NCBI GenBank assembly: GCA_035534175.1 | Contig: DATLSM010000083.1 | Coordinates: 20,138-84,137 of the forward strand | Length of the DNA stretch: 64,000 nt | Direction of reading: 5' to 3' | Source: DATLSM01 sp035534175 | Lineage (GTDB): Bacteria; Actinomycetota; Thermoleophilia; Solirubrobacterales; 70-9 | In this document: in pieces, positions 18,817-26,658 of the stretch | Numbering within the stretch: the first letter of the stretch is position 1 | Layout: each line of letters opens with the position of its first letter | Program-made: the position numbers and the translations under genes | Notes under the pieces: model-generated | What the model saw: the letters and a program-made list of their open reading frames with translations, nothing else | What the model was told of the DNA's origin: nothing | Databases searched by the model: none

Positions 18817-19685
18817 AGGACCCGCTCGATCCCGGCCAAATCGCGGCGGGCCTTGACCGCGGTGAACCCGGCGCCGCGCAGCAGATCGCTGACCGCGGCG
18901 GCCTGCCCCGCGCCGACCTCCAGGGCAAGCTCCCCGCCCAGAGCGCCGCTGCTGGCCGCCGGATCGTGAGGGGAGCCGGGATCACCCGCAGCTGCGGGCA
19001 CCAGCAGGGCCCGGATCGCGTCGAGGCCATCGGGGCCGGCGAGCAGGGCCTCCCTCGGCTCCCACTCGGTCACCTCGGGCGCCAGCGAGGGCCAGTCTCG
19101 CTCGGCGACGTAGGGCAGGTTGGCGACGGTCAGCTCGAAGGCCTCACCCGCGGGGAGCGACCCCTCGAGGAAGCGCACCCGTCCCCCCAGCCCGAGTCGC
19201 TCGGCGTTGGCCCGAGCCAGGGCCAGGGCGGAGAGCGAGGTGTCGGTCGCGGTCACCTCGCAGGAGGGCAGCTCGGCGGCGATCGCCAGGGCGATTGCTC
19301 CCGAACCGGTGCCCACATCGAGCAGCGAGGACGGCGCGCGCTGGAGCGCAACCTCGACCAAGAGCTCGGTCTCGGGGCGGGGGATCAGCGCCCGCCGGTC
19401 GACCGCCAGCTCGATTCCGCGGAACCCTTTGCGCCCGAGGATGTAGGCGACCGGCTCGCGCCGCAACCGCCGGCGCACCATCTGGCCAAAGCGCCGCCCA
19501 GCACCGGCCGACACCGCGGCGGCGGGATCGGCGGCGAGCCGCGCCCGCTCCCACCCGGTGGACTCGGCGAGAAGCACTTCGGCGTCCAGGCGCGGGCCCT
19601 CCACCCCCGCGGCGCCCAGGGCATCGGTGGCCGCCTCGATTGCCTGGCGCACGCTGCCCGCACTGGTGGTTGGGGCCACCCCCAT
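18801..19685 (-). CDS. prmC: Peptide chain release factor N5-glutamine methyltransferase
   Basis: Methylates the glutamine of the GGQ motif in release factors using SAM. The 294-residue protein has the N-terminal helical bundle (to about residue 75), YILGRKGFRGIELAVD, RPETELLVE and the SAM loop LLDVGTGSGAIALAIA. The usual NPPY catalytic motif reads NLPYV here (VANLPYVAERDW), a tolerated variant. An insert of about 20 residues (AAGDPGSPHDPAASSGA) precedes the last strands. Its ATG shares one base with the prfA stop (TGATG), so enzyme and substrate are translationally coupled. Confidence 0.95.
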   Translation of the reverse strand: MGVAPTTSAGSVRQAIEAATDALGAAGVEGPRLDAEVLLAESTGWERARLAADPAAAVSAGAGRRFGQMVRRRLRREPVAYILGRKGFRGIELAVDRRALIPRPETELLVEVALQRAPSSLLDVGTGSGAIALAIAAELPSCEVTATDTSLSALALARANAERLGLGGRVRFLEGSLPAGEAFELTVANLPYVAERDWPSLAPEVTEWEPREALLAGPDGLDAIRALLVPAAAGDPGSPHDPAASSGALGGELALEVGAGQAAAVSDLLRGAGFTAVKARRDLAGIERVLWAKR

Positions 19686-20752
19686 CAGGCGGGCGTCGCC
19701 GCGGCCTGCAACCTCTGCCTCTTCTCCTCCGCTTCCAGGGCCTCGGTGAACTCGGTCAGCTCGCCGCCCAGCACGCCGTCGAGGTTGTGCGAGGTGTGCT
19801 TGATCCGGTGGTCGGTCACCCGGCCCTGGGGGAAGTTGTAGGTCCGGACCTTCTCCGAGCGCTCACCGCTACCGACCTGCGCTTTGCGCTCGGAGGCGAT
19901 CTTTGCCTGCTGCTCGGCGAGCTCTCGCTCATACAGCCTGGCCCGCAGCACCCGCATCGCCCGATCCTTGTTCTGCAGCTGGGACTTCTCATCCTGCATC
20001 GAAACGACGATCCCGGTGGGCCGGTGGGTGATCCGCACGGCCGAGTCGGTGGTGTTGACCGACTGCCCTCCCGGTCCCGAGGATCGGTAGACGTCGATCT
20101 GCAGGTCGCCCGGGTCGACCTGGACCTCGACCTCCTCGGCCTCCGGCAGCACCGCGACGGTCGCCGTCGAGGTGTGAATGCGGCCCTGGGACTCGGTCTC
20201 CGGCACGCGCTGCACCCGGTGCGTCCCGCCCTCGTACTTGAAGATCGAGTAGGCCCCATCGCCCTTCACCGCGAAGGTGACCTCCTTGAACCCTCCCACC
20301 TCGGCCACCGACTGGGAGAGCGCCTCGGTCAGGAACCCCCGCTCTTCCGCATAGCGGGTCAGCATCTTGAACAGATCGCCGGCGAAGAGCGCCGCCTCGT
20401 CTCCCCCGGTCCCGGCCCTGATCTCGACGATCACGTTCTTGGAGTCGTTGGGGTCCCTCTCCACCATCGCCAGCCGGATCTCGTCTTCCAGCTCCCCCAG
20501 GCGCTCGGGCGCCTCCTCGGCCACCTTGCGCAGCTCGGAGTCCTCTCCCTCCTCCAACAGCTCCCGCGCTCCCTCCAGGTCATCCAAGAGCTTGCGGTAC
20601 TCAAGGGCCAGTCGGTGCGCCATCCCCAGCTCGCGATACTCGCGCCCCACCTCGGCGTAGCGCTCCCGATCGGCGATCACCGCGGGGTCGGCCATCTGAG
20701 CCTCGAGCTCGGCGAACCTCGCCTCGAGCTGATCGACCAGCTGCTCGATCAC
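19685..20752 (-). CDS. prfA: Peptide chain release factor 1
   Basis: Recognises UAA and UAG stop codons and triggers peptide release on the ribosome. The GTG at 20752 gives MIEQLVDQLEARFAELEAQM and overlaps the upstream stop as GTGA; the frame extending to 20938 upstream is an overlap artefact. The catalytic GGQ is in SSGPGGQSVNTTDSAVRITH at about residue 225. The family segments GGTHRVQRVPETESQGRIHTST and SEKVRTYNFPQGRVTDHR are intact. Length is 355 residues, normal for the family. Confidence 0.98.
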   Translation of the reverse strand: MIEQLVDQLEARFAELEAQMADPAVIADRERYAEVGREYRELGMAHRLALEYRKLLDDLEGARELLEEGEDSELRKVAEEAPERLGELEDEIRLAMVERDPNDSKNVIVEIRAGTGGDEAALFAGDLFKMLTRYAEERGFLTEALSQSVAEVGGFKEVTFAVKGDGAYSIFKYEGGTHRVQRVPETESQGRIHTSTATVAVLPEAEEVEVQVDPGDLQIDVYRSSGPGGQSVNTTDSAVRITHRPTGIVVSMQDEKSQLQNKDRAMRVLRARLYERELAEQQAKIASERKAQVGSGERSEKVRTYNFPQGRVTDHRIKHTSHNLDGVLGGELTEFTEALEAEEKRQRLQAAATPA

Positions 20753-21756
20753 GCGACTATCTCGATCTGGGGCTCCGCGGCGTCGATGGGCGACTCTCGC
20801 GCCAGCACGGCCTGCAGGGAGGTGATCGCCACCGCGAGCTGCTCCTCGTCGGGCTCGCGCGTGGTCAGGTTCTGCAGCATCAGCCCCGGCCACATGATGC
20901 CCCGCACCCAGCGCTTGCGCCGGTTCTTGCCCGCCCACTTGATCACCTCGTAGGAGAGCCCGGCGATCACCGGGATGCCGAGGATACGCGAGGCGAGGAG
21001 CCAGTACCAGGCGGGCAGCCCGAGCGGGGCGAAGACGAAGATCGCCAGAATCATCACCACCAGGAGGAAGCTGGTCCCGCAGCGCGGGTGCAGGCGCGAG
21101 TAGAGCCTGGCCCGCGCCGGCGTCAGCTCGTCTTGCGCCTCATAGCAGGAGATCGTCTTGTGCTCGGCGCCGTGGTACTCGAATACCCGTCGCAGATCCT
21201 TCATCCGGCTGATCGCGGCGATGTAGCCGATGAAGAGCGCGGTCCGCAGCAGCCCCTCGGTCAGCCAGAAGAGAAGGGGAGAGCCGAGCTGGCCCTTGAT
21301 CAGGCTGGTCAGGCCGACCGGGACGACGAAGAAGAGCCCGATCGCCAGCAGCAGGGAGAGGGCGATCGTCACTCCCCAAAGCCAGCCCCCGATTTCCTCC
21401 GGCTCGCCCTCCTCTTCCTCGGGGAGTTGGGCGTTGGCCGAGATCGCCAGCGCCCGGAATCCGATCTTCATCGACTCGCCCAGGGCGACCACGCCGCGGA
21501 GCACCGGCAACCGCCAGGCGCGGCTGCGCTTTGCCCAGGGGAGGAGCGCCTCGGAGCGGACCTCGACCTCGCCGTCGGGGCGGCGCACCGCCACCGCCCA
21601 GGTGGAGACGCCGCGCATCATCACCCCCTCCAGCACCGCTTGGCCCCCGACCGGCGCGTCTCGCTTGGAGACCAGGGCGCCGTCGGGCATCCGCAATGGA
21701 TCTCCCCGTTGGGGGGAGGCCGGCGCCTCGGGCGAGTCCAGCTGCGGGGCGCTCAC
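20749..21756 (-). CDS. DUF1385 (YqhQ-like) membrane protein
   Basis: Conserved membrane protein of unknown function found beside rpmE and prfA in many Gram-positive genomes. Visible features are GGQAVLEGVMMRGVSTWAVAVR near the N terminus, about four hydrophobic segments, and the central HGAEHKTISCYEAQDELTP motif. A second conserved block is LHPRCGTSFLL. The GTG at 21756 is preferred because GGAG lies eight bases before it; the open frame upstream runs through rpmE and is not coding. The product has 335 residues. Histidines and cysteines in the central motif could bind a metal. Confidence 0.88.
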   Translation of the reverse strand: MSAPQLDSPEAPASPQRGDPLRMPDGALVSKRDAPVGGQAVLEGVMMRGVSTWAVAVRRPDGEVEVRSEALLPWAKRSRAWRLPVLRGVVALGESMKIGFRALAISANAQLPEEEEGEPEEIGGWLWGVTIALSLLLAIGLFFVVPVGLTSLIKGQLGSPLLFWLTEGLLRTALFIGYIAAISRMKDLRRVFEYHGAEHKTISCYEAQDELTPARARLYSRLHPRCGTSFLLVVMILAIFVFAPLGLPAWYWLLASRILGIPVIAGLSYEVIKWAGKNRRKRWVRGIMWPGLMLQNLTTREPDEEQLAVAITSLQAVLARESPIDAAEPQIEIVA

Positions 21757-21821
21757 CGCTCGCACTCCGAGCGCTGGGGAGGGGCCGGAGATCGACGCGG
21801 CGCGCGCTCCGCGCTCACGGA

Positions 21822-22037
21822 TTACTTCCTGGCCCTGGCGTGCTTTGCCGCGCGGCGCTGGAAGCGCTCGACCCGACCACCGGTGTCGACCAGCTTCTGC
21901 TTGCCGGTGTAGAACGGGTGACACTCGGAGCAGAGCTCGACGTGGAGGTCCGATTTGGTCGAGCGGGTGTAGAACTGGTTGCCGCAGGAGCAGTGGACGT
22001 TGGCCAGCGTGTACTCGGGGTGAATTCCTGTCTTCAT
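21822..22037 (-). CDS. rpmE: 50S ribosomal protein L31 (zinc-binding type)
   Basis: A 71-residue large-subunit protein. The four cysteines of the zinc site are in VHCSCGNQF and LCSECHPFYTG, identifying the C+ form usually used when zinc is sufficient. The remaining sequence KSDLHVELCSECHPFYTGKQ matches the family. It heads the 22-kb co-directional minus-strand run. Its ATG is back-to-back with the divergent GGDEF gene, leaving only 24-48 bases for both promoters. Confidence 0.98.
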   Translation of the reverse strand: MKTGIHPEYTLANVHCSCGNQFYTRSTKSDLHVELCSECHPFYTGKQKLVDTGGRVERFQRRAAKHARARK

Positions 22038-22085
22038 CGTCTCCCCAGTCTAGAGAAGTGGGTGTGCGCTGCCGATACAAGCCAG

Positions 22086-23594
22086 GTGAAGACGACCGCA
22101 GGCAGAGCGCGCCGCGAGCGGCCCATCCGCGCGATCCTCGCCTGCGTGCTCTTCGGCGTCGGCGCCGCGGTGACCCTGCACGACTGGTTCGGGCTCGGGG
22201 GGAGGGGGCTGAACTACACGGCGGAAGGCCCGGCCTATGACCTGGTGGTGATCGCCGCCGGCCTCGCCTGCTTGCTGCGGGCGGCTGGGACTGAGCGCGA
22301 GCGCGGCGCCTGGCTGGCGATCGGCGCGGCGGTCCTCCTCTGGGGCGCCTCGGAGGTCTACTGGACCGCCTTCATCCTCAACAATCCCAATCCGCCCTAC
22401 CCCTCCCCGGCCGACGTCGGCTACCTCGCCTTCTACCCCCTGGCCGCGCTGGGACTCGCCCTGCTGGTTCGCGCCCGGGCGAGCGAACTCGATTGGCGGC
22501 TGGGGATGGACGGCGCGATCGCCGCCCTCGGGACGGCGGCGCTGGGGGCGGCCTTCGTCTTTGACTTCGTCGCCAACCGGACCAGCGGCAGCCCGATCCA
22601 GGTGGCAACGACCCTGGCCTACCCGCTCGGTGACCTGATCCTGTTCTCCCTCGTCGTCGGAGCGGTCGCCCTGACCCGCTGGCACCCCGGCCGCACCTGG
22701 TCGCTTCTGCTCGCCGGCCTCGCCGCTCTGGTGGTCGCCGACGTGGCCTTCACCCTGGGGGAAAACGGGGCGCTGCCCGGCGGCGTTTGGACAGATCCGA
22801 TCTACCTGATCGCCGCCGTTTGCCTTGGGGCGGGGGCCTGGCAGCCGCGGGCGGACACGATCGCCCCGACCGCGCGCTTTGACGCCTGGCGCGAGCTGAT
22901 GGTGCCGGCCCTCTTCGCCGCGGTGATGATCGGCCTCTTCGCGATGCAGTACTTCACCGCCGCCAGCGCCCTCTCCACCGTTCTCTGGGCAGCGACGATG
23001 GTCGCCGTGATCGTCCGGCTGGCGATCAGCGTGCGGGAGAACAAGGCGCTGCTGGAGCAGGTGCGCACCGACGGGCTGACCGGACTCGGCAACCGCGGCG
23101 GGCTGGGGGTCGACCTCGCGGCCCTTTGCGCCAAGGCCACGGCGCAGGAGCCGATCACCCTGCTGATCTTCGACCTCAATGGCTTCAAGCGCTTCAACGA
23201 CAACTTCGGCCATCCGGCCGGCGACAAAGTGCTGTCCCACCTGGGGGAGAAGCTGCGTGGGGCGCTCGGCACCGACGGCGCCGCCTACCGGATCGGCGGC
23301 GATGAGTTCTGCGTGCTGCTGACCTGCGATGAGGGTCGACTCGACCGGGCAAAGAGTGCGGCGGCAGGTGCCCTCAGCGCGAGCGGGCGGGGCTACAAGG
23401 TCACCGCCGCCTGGGGCGCGGCGGCGATTCCCCTGGAAGCCAGCGAGCCCTCCCAGGCGCTGGAGCTCGCCGACGTGCGGATGTATGCGCAGAAGGAGTC
23501 ACGCCGCCTGGCTCGCAATGAGGAAGCCCCACCGCTGGGGATCGAGGTCACAGGCTGGCCGCGACCGGCGATTGGCTCCCGGGCGAACACATGA
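22086..23594 (+). CDS. Multi-pass membrane GGDEF protein (diguanylate cyclase)
   Basis: Predicted to make cyclic di-GMP from GTP. About ten hydrophobic helices fill the first 320 residues of 502, with aromatic motifs NNPNPPYPSPADVGYLAFYP between helices 3 and 4 that suggest a sensory membrane domain. The GGDEF domain follows: RTDGLTGLGNRGGL, LLIFDLNGFKRFNDNFGH and the intact active-site motif at residues 404-408 (RIGGDEFCVLL). No EAL or HD-GYP domain is attached. The start is uncertain: GTG at 22086, or GTG at 22062 eight codons upstream; neither has a strong ribosome site. Confidence 0.9.
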   Translation: MKTTAGRARRERPIRAILACVLFGVGAAVTLHDWFGLGGRGLNYTAEGPAYDLVVIAAGLACLLRAAGTERERGAWLAIGAAVLLWGASEVYWTAFILNNPNPPYPSPADVGYLAFYPLAALGLALLVRARASELDWRLGMDGAIAALGTAALGAAFVFDFVANRTSGSPIQVATTLAYPLGDLILFSLVVGAVALTRWHPGRTWSLLLAGLAALVVADVAFTLGENGALPGGVWTDPIYLIAAVCLGAGAWQPRADTIAPTARFDAWRELMVPALFAAVMIGLFAMQYFTAASALSTVLWAATMVAVIVRLAISVRENKALLEQVRTDGLTGLGNRGGLGVDLAALCAKATAQEPITLLIFDLNGFKRFNDNFGHPAGDKVLSHLGEKLRGALGTDGAAYRIGGDEFCVLLTCDEGRLDRAKSAAAGALSASGRGYKVTAAWGAAAIPLEASEPSQALELADVRMYAQKESRRLARNEEAPPLGIEVTGWPRPAIGSRANT

Positions 23595-23622
23595 GCCGGG
23601 ACTGAGGCGATCCTAGTTTCTC

Positions 23623-23652
23623 GGGGCTATAGCTCAGACGGCAGAGCGCCTG
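23623..23652 (+). pseudogene. 5' fragment of a tRNA gene (alanine-like)
   Basis: The 30 bases starting GGGGCTATAGCTCAG match the 5' half of a tRNA: a 7-base acceptor arm GGGGCTA, TA at positions 8-9, and a D-arm GCTC...GAGC with a GG in the loop. The best resemblance is to tRNA-Ala. After GCGCCTG the tRNA pattern stops inside the anticodon stem. No matching anticodon arm, T-arm or 3' acceptor strand follows here or elsewhere in the accessory patch. It abuts the broken nuclease gene on the opposite strand, so it looks like an integration or deletion junction. Confidence 0.7.
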
Positions 23653-23907
23653 GATCGAGAGTTTGAGCTTGGCCTGGATGTAGGCGCTGGAGCCGGTGGA
23701 GCTGATGACCCGGAGGTCGTCGACCTGCTCTCCCGTCTCCATCTCGAAGCTCTCCAGGGGGGAATCGCTCGACCAGCCCCAGCGTGGTGAGACCTCCGCG
23801 AGGATCGCGCTGGCCATCCACGCACCGAGGCGGGCCTGGAAGTCGATGCCCCCCGACGTGCCCGCACCACCTTGCCGACCGGCTTGTCTTCCCCGCTTCG
23901 CGCCCAT
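23653..23907 (-). pseudogene. N-terminal remnant of a PD-(D/E)XK-type (Cap4-like) nuclease gene
   Basis: From an ATG at 23907 the minus strand encodes GIDFQARLGAWMASAILAE, then a stretch with ESFEMETGEQVDDLRV and GSSAYIQAKLKLSI. The spacing of Q-rich start, Glu, Asp-Asp and QAK resembles the N-terminal nuclease domain of dsDNA-nuclease/Cap4-like defence proteins (E-x-DD-x-QxK of the restriction-endonuclease fold); this likeness is from memory. After about 85 residues the frame runs into the tRNA fragment and then antisense to the GGDEF gene, so the rest is missing. Such proteins are normally many hundreds of residues long. Confidence 0.55.
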
Positions 23908-24003
23908 GTGGGGACAGTGCGACCAGGGTAAAATTGAAAGGGCGCCGCTTAAATGGGCGAATCTCCGGCTGGGACCGTATCTTTGGACGCTAAACCGAGT
24001 ATG

Positions 24004-24025
24004 CAAAGTTATTGGCCTAACTTTG
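24004..24025. promoter_or_regulatory. Inverted repeat upstream of the Fic gene (distal operator candidate)
   Basis: Perfect 8-bp arms CAAAGTTA and TAACTTTG flank a 6-base spacer TTGGCC. A third copy of the half-site TAACTTTG occurs at 24083-24090, between the promoter and the Fic start. The symmetry and spacing suit a dimeric helix-turn-helix regulator, possibly the C-terminal winged helix of the Fic protein itself. Confidence 0.5.
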
Positions 24026-24042
24026 TTTCGTCGATTCGCCTG

Positions 24043-24076
24043 TAAGTTTGGATGATTGCTCTATAATCCAAACTTA
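24043..24076 (+). promoter_or_regulatory. Fic promoter: perfect -10 box inside an 11-bp inverted repeat
   Basis: Arms TAAGTTTGGAT (24043-24053) and ATCCAAACTTA (24066-24076) are perfect complements around a 12-base spacer. A consensus TATAAT lies at 24062-24067, overlapping the right arm, so a protein bound to the palindrome would block RNA polymerase. No good -35 hexamer is visible at 16-18 bases. The predicted transcript starts near 24074, about 27 bases before the Fic ATG. The segment is much more AT-rich than the rest of the window. Confidence 0.6.
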
Positions 24077-24100
24077 TGAAATTAACTTTGGACCATCATT

Positions 24101-25333
24101 ATGGCTGCCGCGGCTGAAATTCCACCGCGCCGGGGAACTCTGGTCGAGCGTGCCTGGGAGCCGCACCTGGAGGCTCTCGGCGGCCGGACCGCTCGACGGG
24201 GTTTTACCTATCGCGCCTATGTCCCGGCGAAGATCGCCGGAGAGGGATTCCTGCTCGAGTCCGACATCGCGGCCGCCGCTGCCAACGCGGAACTGGCCTG
24301 CCGCGAACTCAACGACGAGCCACCCGAGCTCGGCAACTTCGAGACGCTCGCCCGTCAGCTTCTACGCGCAGAGTCGGTAGCTTCCTCGCGGATCGAGGGG
24401 CTCGTGCTCTCCCATCGCCGGCTGGCGAAGGCCGCCTTCTCCGCGGAGAAGCACGACATTACCGCTCAGAGCGTGCTCGCCAACATCCGCGCCCTCGAGC
24501 GAGCCATCGACCTTGCCGGCAGCGTCGAGTCTCTGGAGCGGGAGCACCTCCTCGAAGTTCACCGGATCCTCTTCGAGGGCACTCGCGACGAGCGGCTCGG
24601 CGGTGAGATTCGCGAGGAACAGAGCTGGATCGGCGGGGCTGCGTCAAACCCGCGGACGGCGGAGTTCATCCCCGCCCCGCCCGACCTAGTGCCGGAGCTG
24701 CTTGACGACCTCTGCGCCTTTTGCAACCGCGTGGATGTCCCGGCGGCGATCCAGGCAGCTATAGCGCACGTCCAATTCGAGACGATCCATCCCTTCTTCG
24801 ACGGCAACGGCCGTGTGGGACGAGCCCTGATCCTCATCATCCTCCGCCGTCGCGGTGTCGCCAAGACCCACCTCCCCCCTGTCAGTCTCGCCTTGGCGGG
24901 CGAGGCAGACCGCTACGTCGCCGGGCTGACGAGCTGGCGGACCGGCGAGGAAGAGGACTGGTACAGCGTCTTCATCGACGCACTGTTCCGAGCCTCGACC
25001 GGAGCTCGCCAATTCGCCGCCGGCGTCACCGAGCTGCAGCGCCGTTGGATGGAGAAAGCCCGAAATCCGCGCAAGAACTCGGGACCGCGGCGTTTGATCG
25101 AGCTGTTGCCCTCGCAACCGATCGTCGACGTCAAGACGGCGGCGCAGCTACTCGGAGGTACCGAGGAGCGGGCACGGCTTGCCGTCCACCGGCTCGAGGA
25201 GGCGGGCGTGCTTCGCCAGACGACCGTCGGACGACGCAACCGGGCGTGGGAGTGCGTGGGGCTCTTCGATCGGCTCGACCGCTTCGAGCGCGATCTGGGC
25301 CCGCCGGGACGAACCCCGCGCCCGACTCGCTGA
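24101..25333 (+). CDS. Fic-domain protein (class II, with inhibitory helix and C-terminal winged helix)
   Basis: Fic enzymes transfer AMP (or another nucleotide moiety) from NTPs to hydroxyl groups of target proteins. In 410 residues there is an N-terminal Fic-associated domain with the inhibitory motif SSRIEG at residues 95-100, placing it in the self-inhibited class II. A flap follows (SNPRTAEFIPAPPDLVPELL). The catalytic loop HPFFDGNGRVGR is intact at 230-241. The C-terminal part (about 335-385, VDVKTAAQLLGGTEERARLAVHRLEEAGVL) reads as a winged helix-turn-helix. It has its own palindromic promoter, so autoregulation is plausible. It stands alone in the accessory patch. Confidence 0.93.
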   Translation: MAAAAEIPPRRGTLVERAWEPHLEALGGRTARRGFTYRAYVPAKIAGEGFLLESDIAAAAANAELACRELNDEPPELGNFETLARQLLRAESVASSRIEGLVLSHRRLAKAAFSAEKHDITAQSVLANIRALERAIDLAGSVESLEREHLLEVHRILFEGTRDERLGGEIREEQSWIGGAASNPRTAEFIPAPPDLVPELLDDLCAFCNRVDVPAAIQAAIAHVQFETIHPFFDGNGRVGRALILIILRRRGVAKTHLPPVSLALAGEADRYVAGLTSWRTGEEEDWYSVFIDALFRASTGARQFAAGVTELQRRWMEKARNPRKNSGPRRLIELLPSQPIVDVKTAAQLLGGTEERARLAVHRLEEAGVLRQTTVGRRNRAWECVGLFDRLDRFERDLGPPGRTPRPTR

Positions 25334-25721
25334 CCGCAGGTCCCGCGCAGCAGCGCATCGGGTACGGCAATGACGGTCTATTAGGGGGATCCGCCTCACG
25401 ACCAAAGCCACGTCCTGCTTGAGACGCTCCAACTTTGCCCACAAATGCGGCGGCGGCCAGCAGGGATCACCTTGCGCCGCAGCTCGCGCTCATAGATCGC
25501 CAGAGTGAATGGGCGGACTCGGTAATCGACCGGATGGTCGCCAGGAAGTCGCCGGACGTCGGCGACCTGCGGCCTTCGTTAATTTCCCGGACACCGCTTC
25601 CGATCACCCTCCGCATCTGCCACCTAGTGCCACATCGGCCACCGATTGGCCCGGATTGACGCCGATTTCCTGTTCTTGCACTCGCTTTCGCCAGCTTCCT
25701 CCGCTCGGACTTGCGTCGGTG
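25334..25721. other. Gene-free stretch between Fic gene and PIN toxin
   Basis: About 390 bases with no intact gene. Short minus-strand open frames near 25400-25600 have protein-like stretches broken by stops, which could be a decayed gene, but no family is recognised. No terminator-like hairpin with a T tract was seen after the Fic stop. Confidence 0.5.
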
Positions 25722-26099
25722 TTAGTAGACGGCAGTAAGCCCGGGGAGCATCGGGAAGTGGCGCACGTTTGTGGTCAGCAACTCGGCCTTGAGGAGCAAC
25801 GCCGTGGCGGCTATCAGGTAGTCGGCGTCGTCGATGCCACTGTGGGCACGACGGTGGCTGCGGGCGAGGGTGCCGGCGGCGCGGACAACCTTTTCGCCGA
25901 CCGGGACCCAGCTGAGGGCGGAGAAGAACTGCTCCAAGGCCTCTTCCTCTTCCCCGCGCACACCGGCGAGCAGCTCGAAACGGACGATCTCGCTGGCAAG
26001 CAGATCCTCGCCCGCTTCGATCAGGCCGCTCAGCAGATCGACCGCAGACGCGGTGCCCCGCAAGTGGTCAACGGCAACGCTGGTATCAAGGACCTTCAC
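25722..26099 (-). CDS. vapC: PIN-domain toxin (VapC-like ribonuclease)
   Basis: Predicted magnesium-dependent endoribonuclease toxin. The GTG at 26099 overlaps the antitoxin stop as GTGA and gives MKVLDTSVAVDHLRG, the first PIN motif with the metal Asp. Further acidic residues are in ASEIVRFELLAGVRG (Glu) and GIDDADYLIAATALLLKAELLTTNVRHF (Asp, Asp). The protein has 125 residues, normal for VapC. The upstream ribbon-helix-helix gene is the cognate antitoxin. Confidence 0.9.
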   Translation of the reverse strand: MKVLDTSVAVDHLRGTASAVDLLSGLIEAGEDLLASEIVRFELLAGVRGEEEEALEQFFSALSWVPVGEKVVRAAGTLARSHRRAHSGIDDADYLIAATALLLKAELLTTNVRHFPMLPGLTAVY

Positions 26100-26353
26100 T
26101 CGCCGAGGCGGGCAAGGCGCTGGTTGAGATCGCCGCGGCGGGCGTCGACGTAGTCGGCGCCGCTGGGTCCCTCGGCAGGCCAGCTGCCGGCGCTGGCCCG
26201 GAGAGCGCCAAGGCGCTCTGAGCTCTGTTGGGCGCCGAAAGTGGCACGAACGGCGCGGCGGATCAGCTCCGAGCGGGAGGCCCCGCTCGCGCTCGAGGCG
26301 CGCTCGAGCAACTCCAGCTCGCGCTCGCCAAGGTATACCTGCGTCCTGCTCAT
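26096..26353 (-). CDS. vapB: Ribbon-helix-helix antitoxin
   Basis: The 85-residue product starts MSRTQVYLGERELELLERAS and continues ASRSELIRRAVRATFG, the strand-helix-helix pattern of an RHH (CopG/MetJ-like) DNA-binding domain. The C-terminal half (RASAGSWPAEGPSGADYVDARRGDL) would wrap the toxin. The ATG at 26353 is chosen because two GTG codons upstream lie inside the palindrome. No ribosome site is visible and a -10-like TATAGT ends seven bases before the ATG, so the mRNA may be leaderless. Confidence 0.88.
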   Translation of the reverse strand: MSRTQVYLGERELELLERASSASGASRSELIRRAVRATFGAQQSSERLGALRASAGSWPAEGPSGADYVDARRGDLNQRLARLGE

Positions 26354-26354
26354 G

Positions 26355-26380
26355 GACACCACTATACACCGAGTGGTGTC
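26355..26380 (-). promoter_or_regulatory. Palindromic operator/promoter of the vapBC pair
   Basis: On the minus strand, perfect 8-bp arms GACACCAC and GTGGTGTC flank a 10-base spacer TCGGTGTATA. TATAGT, a near-consensus -10 box, straddles the spacer and the proximal arm. Antitoxin binding here would repress the operon, the usual TA feedback. No convincing -35 hexamer is visible. Confidence 0.6.
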
Positions 26381-26658
26381 GGTTGGTCTGAGAACGATTT
26401 ATCCGCCGATATGTCAGCGTGGAGGCCGGGTCGGCAACCTCATCCGCTCTGCCGGGGGCTTCACGAGGACGATCCGGCGTTCCTCGTACAGCGCTGCATT
26501 GACCACCTAGATCTAGGAGCACCGCGTCGGGGATCATCCATCTGATCGCTTCCGGCGATCCCGCAAGTTGCGGGCACTTCATCGCCGCCAGCATTGTTTT
26601 TCGTCTGACCGAGGGGCCATGCTTTACATAACGCCCCCCCAAAAAAGGACGGAGAGCC
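26381..26658. other. Gene-free stretch at the right side of the accessory patch
   Basis: No intact gene is seen. On the minus strand one frame reads VVNAALYEERRIVLVKPPAE before a stop, which looks protein-like but is cut off upstream and could be a remnant. A run of seven C followed by six A occurs shortly before the small frame at 26659. Composition is less GC-rich than the flanking core genes. Confidence 0.4.

Noticed and set aside
20753..20938. N-terminal extension of prfA.
   Set aside because: It is antisense-like overlap with the DUF1385 gene; the GTG at 20752 overlaps that gene's stop and gives the family N terminus.
23623..23720. An intact tRNA gene starting at 23623.
   Set aside because: The anticodon stem does not close, and no T-arm or complementary TAGCCCC acceptor end follows.
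26633..26646. Run of C7 followed by A6 as a programmed slippage site.
   Set aside because: It lies upstream of any start codon, outside a coding frame.
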